Part shown: piece by piece, positions 46,952 to 54,654 of the stretch
Position numbering within the stretch: the first letter of the stretch is position 1
How the letters are laid out: each line of letters starts with the position of its first letter
From: Paenibacillus sp. FSL H8-0548
GTDB lineage: Bacteria; Bacillota; Bacilli; Paenibacillales; Paenibacillaceae
Direction: 5' to 3'
DNA: 64,000 nt
Assembly (NCBI RefSeq): GCF_038630985.1
Contig: NZ_CP152049.1
Coordinates: 5,972,501 to 6,036,500 of the forward strand
Program-made: the position numbers and the translations under genes
The notes under the pieces: generated by a model
The model's input: only the letters and a program-made list of their open reading frames with translations
Databases searched by the model: none
What the model was told of the DNA's origin: nothing

Positions 46952-47707
46952 CTATACGAGAACTTTGCTGAATACACCATCAAAATACGCCTGCAAATCT
47001 ACTTTAATCGGCATAAAATAAATATTGCTGTTCGTTTGCTTTGTATACGCCAAAGCTTGCTTCGAGAACTCAATATTCCACTCCAGAGTAGGCTGAAAAT
47101 CTTTTGGAAAAACGACGTGGTTTCTAGTTTCCCAATACCGTCTGGACGATTCGGATACAACAGGTGAAACGCCCCAAAAAATATCTGCTCCTTCCATCAT
47201 TTCCGAATAAAGCGTCATCAAGCGAAGGTCGAAGAAAGGCTGGGTAAAGAAGCCATCCACGCCTGCATTAAGCTTTTGCTGCACATATTCATATTCTTTG
47301 CGTACGCTGTTCCGATAAGGATCAAGCGCTGAATATATTTTCAAATGAGGATGCTCACGCTTCAGCTTCGCAATTAAATCGAGGCATGTTGTCGAATATA
47401 GCGGCTTGCTGCTATTTTTCGGTACATCTCCCGTAATGACAAGAATCTCCGAAATTTGATGCGTGTCCAAGTATTCAGCTAAAACAAAGGGCTCGTCGGC
47501 GTCAAAGTCCATCGCACGAATATGCGGAATACTATCCTTATAAAATGATTTGGATAGACGCGTCGCTTCCCAGCTTCTCAGTTCAAACCTTGTCAAATCA
47601 GGAATATTAATCGTATTGATAGACGGAAACTGAGCTTGCACAAGTTCAAGCTCAGCTCTTAATCCTTCTGAATCTCTAGGTACAAGCTCTAACGAAATTC
47701 TCACCAC
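46952..47707 (-). CDS. Methylenetetrahydrofolate reductase-like protein
   Basis: 251 aa, TIM-barrel type. It resembles MetF in VITGDVPKNSS (FAD-site GD), KIYSALDPYR and GVDGFFTQPFFDLRLM, the last close to the ITQPxFD signature. It is shorter than usual MetF (about 290-300 aa) and starts directly with ISLELVPRD in place of the SFEFFPPK motif; the catalytic glutamate in E-F-F may correspond to the E in SLELVP. GTG start, with AAGGAG 5 bases upstream (a second GTG follows). A divergent paralogue, possibly not acting on folate. Single gene. Confidence 0.7.
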   Translation of the reverse strand: MVRISLELVPRDSEGLRAELELVQAQFPSINTINIPDLTRFELRSWEATRLSKSFYKDSIPHIRAMDFDADEPFVLAEYLDTHQISEILVITGDVPKNSSKPLYSTTCLDLIAKLKREHPHLKIYSALDPYRNSVRKEYEYVQQKLNAGVDGFFTQPFFDLRLMTLYSEMMEGADIFWGVSPVVSESSRRYWETRNHVVFPKDFQPTLEWNIEFSKQALAYTKQTNSNIYFMPIKVDLQAYFDGVFSKVLV

Positions 47708-47858
47708 ATAGTCTCCTTACTTCCATAATAATCAGTACGCTATTCTATTAATGTATAATAATTCATGATACCGAATTTTAATGCGTTTCTCCAATAAGTT
47801 TAACCACTAGTATCTATCAATTTTTCTTATAAAGGAGAATCGTATATATAATGCTTCT

Positions 47859-49223
47859 TTAGCTGAGCCGCTTTTCCCAATCCTCTGCACTCAAGCCTTC
47901 ACCGCTATACGACAGCAAAGGCGATATTTCAATATCCCGTCCCTGCAGCTCAGCCTTCGGAACACCAGCGGCTGCTAGCCATTTTTTATGCAGCTCTAGG
48001 ACGAGGCTCCGCGCACTAGCAGGACTATCCTCGCCTGATTTATTTTTCACTGGAGCGAATTCCGCATCACGTCTGACCTTTAGTACGGTAATTTCATCGG
48101 CATATGGCAAAAAGTCAAAAATAAAGCGCTCCAGCTTATACGCATTAGGCTCGGTTGGTACAATGGCTTGACCCTCCGTATCCAGATACTCCAGCCTTTT
48201 CGAGGCGACATGGTAAGGGATGTCCGCATCCGCATACTCTTCAATGAACTCAACCTTGAATAGGTGGATCGAAATATGCCCTAGGCCATAAAACAAACGT
48301 CCATCCTTCGTTCTTTCATTACTCACTGACTCTGGAATTTCATTATATTCGAGCACTGCTGGACGACCATGCTGCCGACAAACAATGCCGATTTTCTCAT
48401 CCGCATTCGTCTTCTCGATCACCTTAGTAGCAATTCTGTTGTTATAATGAGCCGCCACGCCAATAAAAGCAGGGTCAGCTACCTTAATAAGCGCATTATC
48501 TACGTTATAATAAAATAACCATTCGACGCCTCGCTGCTTCATGTCTGCCAGCGCGCCAGAACGCCTCAGCGAAGCGAAGCATTCTCCATTGCCGCTTGGT
48601 GCAAGCTTGATCGCCCCTTCTGCCGATAGCAGCAGCTTCCCATCGTGATCAACGGCGGGCATCATATTTTGCTGAAAGATAAAGCAGTCCTCTGCAGGGT
48701 AACCAAAGAAATCGGCGGCTTGAAAAAACGCTACCGTTGCATCATGGTTATCCGGACTTGTCATGATGTACCAAGCAATCGTTCGTCCCGCTCGCTTCGA
48801 TAAGTGAAGCAGCCTTTCCGCTTGCAGCTGAAATAACGACTTGCCGGAGGGAAGTCCTATGTCGCATGTCCCCTTTGGCCCATCATGTCCTAATCGGCTG
48901 CCGTTTCCTCCCGCTACAACGACCACTCCAACAGCCCCAGCTCGCAGCAGCTCCCAGCCCCGTTCGGTGAACGCCTGCTTCTCCTGCTCCTCATAACGCT
49001 CCCAATCCACGTAAGCAATCGGGGTTATATGGGCTCCACTACTGCTGCTCGCCGCCTGCTTGTATTTTTCAATAGCTGCGAACAGCTGATCCAGCTCCAT
49101 ATGCTCGATCTGAGCCGACAGTTTCATTCTTGCAGCCTCTGGCAGTCCATCAAGCCTCTCTAGCAGATGCTCCTGATGATATGCGCGAAGCTTGTTCTTC
49201 ACATGACTGATATGCTGCTCCAT
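47859..49223 (-). CDS. UDP-sugar pyrophosphorylase (UDPGP type 1 family)
   Basis: 454 aa. The nucleotide-binding motif VVVVAGGNGSRLGHDGPKG is the eukaryote-type UDP-N-acetylglucosamine / UDP-glucose pyrophosphorylase signature. Further blocks are YIMTSPDNHDAT, FIFQQNMMPAVD, NVDNALIKVADP and EYNEIPE. It makes a UDP-sugar from UTP and a sugar-1-phosphate in the cytoplasm. This family is distinct from the bacterial GlmU/GalU type and is found in some Firmicutes. Its start lies inside the end of the LysR gene (25-bp overlap) with AAGGAGG 7 bases upstream. Confidence 0.9.
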   Translation of the reverse strand: MEQHISHVKNKLRAYHQEHLLERLDGLPEAARMKLSAQIEHMELDQLFAAIEKYKQAASSSSGAHITPIAYVDWERYEEQEKQAFTERGWELLRAGAVGVVVVAGGNGSRLGHDGPKGTCDIGLPSGKSLFQLQAERLLHLSKRAGRTIAWYIMTSPDNHDATVAFFQAADFFGYPAEDCFIFQQNMMPAVDHDGKLLLSAEGAIKLAPSGNGECFASLRRSGALADMKQRGVEWLFYYNVDNALIKVADPAFIGVAAHYNNRIATKVIEKTNADEKIGIVCRQHGRPAVLEYNEIPESVSNERTKDGRLFYGLGHISIHLFKVEFIEEYADADIPYHVASKRLEYLDTEGQAIVPTEPNAYKLERFIFDFLPYADEITVLKVRRDAEFAPVKNKSGEDSPASARSLVLELHKKWLAAAGVPKAELQGRDIEISPLLSYSGEGLSAEDWEKRLS

Positions 49224-50134
49224 CCGCTTTCCTCCTTATACATATCCTCGCGAAAGCTCTCAATGAATTGCTGTGCGCGTTTCGGCAAATAATGATCCTT
49301 AAGCCAAAGAATACCGACATCGGACTGAAAATCCGCATCCTCTATATCAAGCATTTTGACGACGCTGCCTGGGAAAGAAGACATGACCGACTTCGGGAAC
49401 ACCGTTGCGCCAATCCCTCCAGCAATTAGCGACATAATGATAGCAACGCTTGAGCATTCACATATAATATTAGGCTCAAACCCGTGACGCTTGCATTCAT
49501 TCACAACTTGCTCGTGCATACGGGTCGTCTTGTCCGTCTTTAAAGTAAGAAACGGGAAATGAGCAAGCTCCTTCATGCATATCGATTCTTTGCTCGAGTA
49601 CGCCGTCCAGGTGCTTGGAATAACGGCCACGAACGGATCTGAGGGCAGCGGCAGTACGGAATATTGCTGTGGATGCTTCTGAGCCTCAAAAGGAAGCCTC
49701 GCGACTACCAAATCAATGGCCCGCCGTTCAAGCTTCTCACCAAGATAAAAGTGATCGCCCTCCGATATTTTGAACGTAACCTGGGGATACTTTTCCCTAA
49801 ATAATTGAATTCGCTTGGGCAATAGAGAAATGCAGGACACTACTGAGCCTATAGACAGGACGCCGTGAATGCCCTCCTCCATCCCCTTCACCTCTCTGAG
49901 CGAATCATCAAATTGCTGTACTAACGATTCTGCCTTAACCTTGAGCAGCTCGCCTGCATCAGTTAGCAGCAAGCCCTTGCCATTACGCTCAAACAGCTTA
50001 ACGCCCAGCTCCTCCTCCATCAGCTTCAGCTGTCTGCTGAGTGGCGGCTGTTCCATATTAAGCAGCTTCGCTGCGCGCGTAACCTGTCCTTCTTGTGCTA
50101 TAGTTAAGAAGTATTTGAGTTGACGCATATCCAT
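49199..50134 (-). CDS. LysR-family transcriptional regulator
   Basis: 311 aa. The N-terminal winged helix is MRQLKYFLTIAQEGQVTRAA, then LNMEQPPLSRQLKLMEEELG, the LysR DNA-binding region; a periplasmic-binding-like effector domain follows (VLSIGSVVSCISLLP, GGIGATVFPKSVM). The ATG at 50134 with GGAG 8 bases upstream is preferred over a frame extending to 50224. Divergent from ilvE across 119 bp, so it may regulate ilvE as well as its own operon with the pyrophosphorylase gene. Effector unknown. Confidence 0.93.
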   Translation of the reverse strand: MDMRQLKYFLTIAQEGQVTRAAKLLNMEQPPLSRQLKLMEEELGVKLFERNGKGLLLTDAGELLKVKAESLVQQFDDSLREVKGMEEGIHGVLSIGSVVSCISLLPKRIQLFREKYPQVTFKISEGDHFYLGEKLERRAIDLVVARLPFEAQKHPQQYSVLPLPSDPFVAVIPSTWTAYSSKESICMKELAHFPFLTLKTDKTTRMHEQVVNECKRHGFEPNIICECSSVAIIMSLIAGGIGATVFPKSVMSSFPGSVVKMLDIEDADFQSDVGILWLKDHYLPKRAQQFIESFREDMYKEESGWSSISVM

Positions 50135-50253
50135 ATCGTTCACTCCACTCGTGCATACCTTTAAGGTATACACATTCAATAAAATAGATATTTTAAATAT
50201 ATCGCATGAAGTGTTAGCATTCAATTATCGATCACTTAAGGGAGATGGGCATA

Positions 50254-51336
50254 TTGCTTCAATCATTGGAAATCGAGTTAACCAAAAACAAGAAACAACA
50301 GCCAGCAGCAGACCAGCTTGGATTCGGAAATTACTTCACGGATCATATGTTTATTATGGATTATTCGACAGACAACGGCTGGCATAAGCCACGCATCATT
50401 CCTTACCAACCGATTGTACTCGATCCTGCAGCTAAAGTATTTCATTATGGACAAACGATATTTGAAGGGCTGAAAGCGTATAAAACCGAAGATGGCCGCG
50501 TACTGCTGTTCAGACCTCAAAAAAACATACAAAGAATGAATCGCTCGAACGAGCGGCTCAGCGTTCCTGAGCTGGATGTTGATAACGTTATTGAAGCGTT
50601 GAAGCAGCTTATTGCCGTAGATAAGGATTGGATTCCAGCAGCGCCAAGTACATCGCTGTACGTTCGCCCCTTCATTATTGCAACTCAGCCGCAGCTTGGT
50701 GTAGCGCCTTCCACTGAATACCAATTTATCATAATCATGTCGCCAGTGGGCGCTTATTATACAGAAGGCGTAAATCCGGTCAAAATATTCGTCGAATCAC
50801 ACTATGTGCGTTCCGTTAAAGGCGGCGTAGGCGAAGCAAAAACTGCGGGAAATTACGCGGCAGGGCTAAAAGCGCAAGAGCTTGCTACTGCGAAGGGTTA
50901 TTCGCAAGTGCTCTGGCTTGATGGTGTTCACCGTCAATATATTGAGGAAGTCGGCAGCATGAATGTCTTCTTTAAAATCAACGGCGTCGTTCACACACCA
51001 GAATTGAGTGGCAGTATTTTGGACGGCGTCACTCGGAATTCGATTATTCAGCTGCTTCAGCATTGGAATATCGAGGTCGTTGAGCGTCCGATTACGATTC
51101 AGGAGCTATACGAGGCTGGTCGCAATGGTCAGCTAGAGGAAGCATTCGGTACGGGAACAGCAGCGGTTATTTCTCCAATCGGCGAGCTGAACTGGCAGGA
51201 TGATGTGCTGGTCATTAACGAAGGACAAACCGGCGAGCTCTCCAAGAAGCTTTATGATACGCTAACCGGTATTCAAGTAGGCAAGCTCGAAGATCCGCTA
51301 GGCTGGACGGTAGAGGCTAGCCCTGTAAATGTCTAA
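50254..51336 (+). CDS. ilvE: Branched-chain amino acid aminotransferase
   Basis: 360 aa. PLP fold-type IV enzyme transaminating leucine, isoleucine and valine with 2-oxoglutarate. The Schiff-base lysine is K196 in GVGEAKTAGNYAAGL. Other family blocks are FHYGQTIFEGLKAYK, RPFIIATQPQLGV, YIEEVGSMNVFF, LDGVTRNSII and FGTGTAAVISPIGE. I prefer the TTG at 50254, 9 bases after GGGAG; an ATG at 50245 abuts that site. Single gene with its own terminator, divergent from the LysR gene. Confidence 0.95.
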   Translation: MLQSLEIELTKNKKQQPAADQLGFGNYFTDHMFIMDYSTDNGWHKPRIIPYQPIVLDPAAKVFHYGQTIFEGLKAYKTEDGRVLLFRPQKNIQRMNRSNERLSVPELDVDNVIEALKQLIAVDKDWIPAAPSTSLYVRPFIIATQPQLGVAPSTEYQFIIIMSPVGAYYTEGVNPVKIFVESHYVRSVKGGVGEAKTAGNYAAGLKAQELATAKGYSQVLWLDGVHRQYIEEVGSMNVFFKINGVVHTPELSGSILDGVTRNSIIQLLQHWNIEVVERPITIQELYEAGRNGQLEEAFGTGTAAVISPIGELNWQDDVLVINEGQTGELSKKLYDTLTGIQVGKLEDPLGWTVEASPVNV

Positions 51337-51343
51337 GTAGTAT

Positions 51344-51386
51344 ATGAAAAAAAGGCTGTCGACCCCAATCGACAGCCTTTTTTTGC
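51344..51386 (+). terminator. Rho-independent terminator after ilvE
   Basis: AAAAAAAGGCTGTCGA and TCGACAGCCTTTTTTT form a perfect stem around a 6-base loop, ending in T7, 8 bp after the ilvE stop. Confidence 0.95.
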
Positions 51387-51464
51387 TGCGTCTGGCTCGT
51401 CTTCGCCCGGTAAAAAATGTTTATAGCTATTGTTTCCATCTCCAATTGATCGGATTTGGGATAG

Positions 51465-51608
51465 CCGGTTTTCGTTGCGATCAGACAGCTTTGGCTCATC
51501 GGACTGCATACAGGACGCAGCGACGTATGGGGAGCTTGGCAGGATGATTCTTATTTTGACGGTAAGCTGAAGTTTCTAACGAACTGGGTAGATGCACATC
51601 AGCTATAA
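51465..51608 (+). pseudogene. Possible C-terminal gene fragment
   Basis: A 47-codon frame, bounded by an upstream stop and without start codon or ribosome binding site, reads like protein: LWLIGLHTGRSDVWGAW then DDSYFDGKLKFLTNWVDAHQL and a TAA. The family was not recognised. The stretch just upstream shows no open continuation in this frame. It may be the decayed end of a lost gene, or chance. Confidence 0.3.
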
Positions 51609-51632
51609 ACTCGAAATCGCCGCTTACTTTAG

Positions 51633-52700
51633 TTACTGCACTCTATCTGTAGACGAGGCAACGCGGCGACTTTTATTTTTTCTCCAAATAAATAGATTAC
51701 ACAAAATTAAACATATCCCTACTACCGCATCGGTAAAGGGAACGAGTATAACGTCAAACGGATAGCCGCCCATCTTTGAAATATAATATAACGTAAAGCT
51801 GAAGCTCGCTATTGCGCCTATAGTGAACATATAGCTTTTTCGAAAACCAAGCGCTAACGCAGCCATAATAGCGGTGAATACCGCGACCGAGCCAAGTACC
51901 ATAAGATTATGATCCTTTTCAATATTTGTGGGAAATAGTAGTCTCTTCGGATACGTATACGAAAAATACCATTCCTCACTAGGCAAACCGTTCAAGGTGG
52001 CTCTATACGTGGTCGGGCTGAGCTGCTCCATAGGCAAGTTCGAATGCAGCTTGCTACCACGCGCATCCAAATTGACTTCAAGCTCAACCTGCGGCTCTCC
52101 TTCCCAGAACTTCGCCGGTGTTAGATAGTATAAGTGGGAATAAATCATATTAATGACGCCCTTATCATAGATCCCTCCGTTTTCCACATAGCGAATGACA
52201 ATAGCTTTTGTTTCATTTTCTTCAAACGATAGCGAAAACCGGGCTCCTAACGCCTGAATAGGCATTCCTCCATGCAAATTTAAACTTAGCTCCTTGACGC
52301 TTACAGGTTCGATCACAGCCGTTTTCACTTCGGGACGCCAATTGACAGGCCTTAATTCGGCAGCTACACTCGCGGCAATTGTGCTGTCGCCTTCTGTAAC
52401 GGTCAGGGCTTCTTTGGACGGAGTTAGAAACAGCACATCAACCGCTTTCTTAACATCGCTTTTATTGTGCAGCTCATATTGAACCGTTACTTCCGCACGG
52501 CTTGTATAATAATTAGAATCTTGACTAACCGAATACATAATTTTCTCGTGCACCAAACTAATATTTGAATGCTCATCCAGCTGTAATAATCCATAGCCTG
52601 CAGCCGGATCATACAGTGGTCCTCCATTTGCGCTGACTTCCGCCGGTACAAGCATAAGGATAAGGACAAGCAGCAATGATCGGAGCTTCAACGATGACAT
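51633..52700 (-). CDS. Exported protein with C-terminal membrane helices
   Basis: 355 aa, family not recognised. Signal peptide MSSLKLRSLLLVLILMLVPA with cleavage after VSA, then an extracytoplasmic beta-rich domain of about 235 residues, followed by three or four hydrophobic segments (MVLGSVAVFTAIMAALALGF, YMFTIGAIASFSFTLYYISK, VILVPFTDAVVGICLILCNL) and a basic tail. The domain therefore faces outward, held by the C-terminal helices. GAGGGAG lies 5 bases before the ATG. 37 bp after the SRPBCC gene stop, so possibly co-transcribed. Confidence 0.78.
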   Translation of the reverse strand: MSSLKLRSLLLVLILMLVPAEVSANGGPLYDPAAGYGLLQLDEHSNISLVHEKIMYSVSQDSNYYTSRAEVTVQYELHNKSDVKKAVDVLFLTPSKEALTVTEGDSTIAASVAAELRPVNWRPEVKTAVIEPVSVKELSLNLHGGMPIQALGARFSLSFEENETKAIVIRYVENGGIYDKGVINMIYSHLYYLTPAKFWEGEPQVELEVNLDARGSKLHSNLPMEQLSPTTYRATLNGLPSEEWYFSYTYPKRLLFPTNIEKDHNLMVLGSVAVFTAIMAALALGFRKSYMFTIGAIASFSFTLYYISKMGGYPFDVILVPFTDAVVGICLILCNLFIWRKNKSRRVASSTDRVQ

Positions 52701-52737
52701 ACGAACTCCCTCATTTCTTGTAGCCTTCTTTTATAGG

Positions 52738-53226
52738 CTAAGCCCGAGCTAAAGCTGCAATCGCTTCCTTATACTGCTCGTACTTTATTTTCCAAACGTC
52801 CGTGCGTGACTCGATCGTCTTGCCATCCAGCAACACTTCGATGACATCCAAGCATACATCCCAGCCGGCAATATCTCTAGGCGTATGGTCTGTCAATTTG
52901 GTCAGCTTCTCCAGCAGAACTAGCCGGCACCCTTCCGACTCCGGATACAGCTCAAAACGAACCAAATCTTCATCCCAAGTGAATTCCAATACCGAACCTA
53001 TTTCGAGTGCGACAATTTTTAATTCCTCAAAATCCCCATTCTGCATATCGAATTTAATTACGCCGCCTTCTCGCAGCTCGTCAATACTAAGCTCGGAGAA
53101 CCATTTCTTTAACTTATCGTTAACCGTCAGCCATGACCAAACCTCATCCACCGCATGCTTTAGATGGCGCTCAAACCGAGCTTCATAACCCGCGTTTACT
53201 CCATAAATATGAGCCAGCTTACTCAT
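52738..53226 (-). CDS. SRPBCC / AHSA1-like protein
   Basis: 162 aa. START-like fold pattern: YEARFERHLKHAVDEVWSWL, then KLKKWFSELSIDELREGG, LEFTWDEDLVRFELYP and CRLVLLEKLTKLTD, with a closing segment AGWDVCLDVIEVLLDGK. GGAG lies about 7 bases before the ATG. Unrelated at sequence level to the copy at 16543 beyond the fold. It follows the acetyltransferase gene by 16 bp. Ligand unknown. Confidence 0.88.
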   Translation of the reverse strand: MSKLAHIYGVNAGYEARFERHLKHAVDEVWSWLTVNDKLKKWFSELSIDELREGGVIKFDMQNGDFEELKIVALEIGSVLEFTWDEDLVRFELYPESEGCRLVLLEKLTKLTDHTPRDIAGWDVCLDVIEVLLDGKTIESRTDVWKIKYEQYKEAIAALARA

Positions 53227-53242
53227 CTTCTATCTCCACCCT

Positions 53243-53794
53243 TCATTTCGTTAATTTGGCAACACGCTTCGCCATAAAAATATCCGGTTTTCCAAAGCCG
53301 TTAGCGTCCGGCAAAACACCTACGATAGAGAAGCCTGCTTTTTCATAAAATCCAAACGGATGATGGTTTCGATTTTTAATTTGCTGCAAGCGGCCTAATA
53401 CGTCCGGATAAAGCTCTTGTCCAAAAAGAGTCGTGCCGTTGTCCTCATCATCTGTTCCAAGAAAAATAGTCACCCCGCCCTTTTCTCTCACGCAGCTCTC
53501 AAAATCTGCAACCAAAGCTTTCCCGATGCCCTGCCCTTGGTAATCCTTATGTACGACTAAGGGATGCAGATCCCACACGTTTCCTCTATAATTGCTTGCG
53601 CCTGCGATCCAGCCAACTACCTTCCCATTCTCATGTATCGCAACTCTGCTTATCCGATCATTTTGCAAAGACTCCTCTACTTCTTCCACGCATTCCGTCC
53701 AGTCATTCCAAGATGCAGTGAAGCCATCGAGCAATAGACGCGCTGCCTCCTCAAGCCTGCTCTTGTCAACTTTGGATAATGATATAATTTCCAT
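53243..53794 (-). CDS. GNAT-family N-acetyltransferase
   Basis: 183 aa. Acetyl-CoA loop VVHKDYQGQGIGKALVADFE, followed by GVTIFLGTDDEDNGTTLFGQ and FYEKAGFSIVGVLPDANGFGKPDIFMAKRV. This ending with GFGKPDI is typical of AAC(6')-type aminoglycoside acetyltransferase-like GNATs, but I cannot claim resistance. ATG at 53794 with GAGGTG 6 bases upstream; 5 bp after the preceding small gene. Confidence 0.88.
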   Translation of the reverse strand: MEIISLSKVDKSRLEEAARLLLDGFTASWNDWTECVEEVEESLQNDRISRVAIHENGKVVGWIAGASNYRGNVWDLHPLVVHKDYQGQGIGKALVADFESCVREKGGVTIFLGTDDEDNGTTLFGQELYPDVLGRLQQIKNRNHHPFGFYEKAGFSIVGVLPDANGFGKPDIFMAKRVAKLTK

Positions 53795-53799
53795 TGGCT

Positions 53800-54051
53800 T
53801 CACCTCTTATGATTGTTCTCAAACACAGACCATCTAATAATAGAAACAGCAATCCCTAAAACGATTGAAATCAATAGCATAGCGAGAATGCTCAGGAAAC
53901 CAACTGTTTTATCGCTAACCATCAGCAGAACTACTTGCATAAATCCGAAAAACAACGCAAGATAAATGATCCACCGAATCGCGTACAGCACCCGGCCTCT
54001 CGCTCGAATCTTACTCCATTTGCTGCTCTCATAGCTGTCTATTTCGTTCAT
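53800..54051 (-). CDS. Small two-helix membrane protein
   Basis: 83 aa, unrecognised. A basic N-terminus (SSKWSKIRARGRVLYAIRW) precedes two hydrophobic segments (IIYLALFFGFMQVVLLMV and FLSILAMLLISIVLGIAVSI). GGGGGAG lies just upstream of the ATG. First of a four-gene run with the acetyltransferase, SRPBCC and exported-protein genes. Confidence 0.7.
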   Translation of the reverse strand: MNEIDSYESSKWSKIRARGRVLYAIRWIIYLALFFGFMQVVLLMVSDKTVGFLSILAMLLISIVLGIAVSIIRWSVFENNHKR

Positions 54052-54120
54052 TTGCTCCCCCTATATAGAAGCTGACATCTAGCTATTCAAACCATACCAT
54101 ATATTTACACCGCTAGAAAC

Positions 54121-54310
54121 CTACGTTGTACTTAATACAATAGAAACCTCACATGAGTCCTATTTCAATAAGCTACACTGCAATTTTGCAGCAGAATCTG
54201 CTTCCTGCGGATGATTTCCCCCCTAAAACCCGAATTCCATTGCACAAAGTACAATGTACGGGAGAAGCTAGTCAAATAGCATGGAATCTGTTGTATTTAG
54301 TACAACGTAG
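54121..54310. repeat. Short inverted-repeat element (TTGTAC family), copy 2
   Basis: 190 bp with 23-bp inverted ends: CTACGTTGTACTTAATACAA.. on the left and, on the other strand of the right end, CTACGTTGTACTAAATACAA.., 21 of 23 identical. It contains a third TTGTAC-like word (CAAAGTACAATGTAC) near 54245 and a small hairpin CTGCAATTTTGCAG near 54179. No coding capacity. Likely a mobile palindromic repeat. Confidence 0.7.
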
Positions 54311-54366
54311 CCAAGTATCAATCATGCTGCATTCGTACTTCGAGTGTATGGCCTAGCCTTAAACTA

Positions 54367-54567
54367 AACTATATAACTTGAACTTAAAAAAATGAAGATT
54401 AAGCGAAGCGAGAAGATCGTTCTGGAGAAACGTAGTGTTCGCCTTTGCAGCCGGATTCTTACCTTTAAATGTCTTAGAAAACCAAAGAATCTGGCTGCAA
54501 CAGCGATCGTAAGAATGATCTACTCGCGCAGCGACCAAAGCGTAAATGTTTAGTTCAAATTATTTAG
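54367..54567. repeat. Palindromic interspersed element, copy B (201 bp)
   Basis: Second copy of the element at 13143-13344, same orientation, about 90% identical by eye. Paired arms are the same: GCGAGAAGATCGTTCT against AGAATGATCTACTCGC, and TTGCAGCCGGATTCTT against AAGAATCTGGCTGCAA. Some differences fall in pairing positions, as expected if folding is kept. No flanking gene end overlaps here. Confidence 0.85.
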
Positions 54568-54591
54568 TCAAACCAACTAGACAACAAAGCA

Positions 54592-54640
54592 CAAAAAAAC
54601 TGCAGAAAAAGGAATGCTCTTCCTCTAGCTGCAGTTTTCC
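54592..54640 (-). terminator. Rho-independent terminator after thrC
   Basis: AAAACTGCAG and CTGCAGTTTT, extended by partial pairing of CTAGAGGAAGAG with CATTCCTTTTT, followed by TTTTTTTG on the minus strand; 14 bp after the thrC stop. Confidence 0.85.
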
Positions 54641-54654
54641 GTATTGCTTAACTA

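Larger units (their letters stand above)
54052..54654. other. Repeat-filled intergenic region, no gene
   Basis: The whole gap is repeats and signals. It contains an inverted-repeat element of the TTGTAC family (54121-54310), the second copy of the 201-bp palindromic element (54367-54567), and the thrC terminator (54593-54640). No coding frame has a plausible start. Confidence 0.75.

Noticed and set aside
50135..50253. T-box or other amino-acid riboswitch before ilvE
   Set aside because: The 119-bp gap is too short and lacks the T-box sequence and a terminator.
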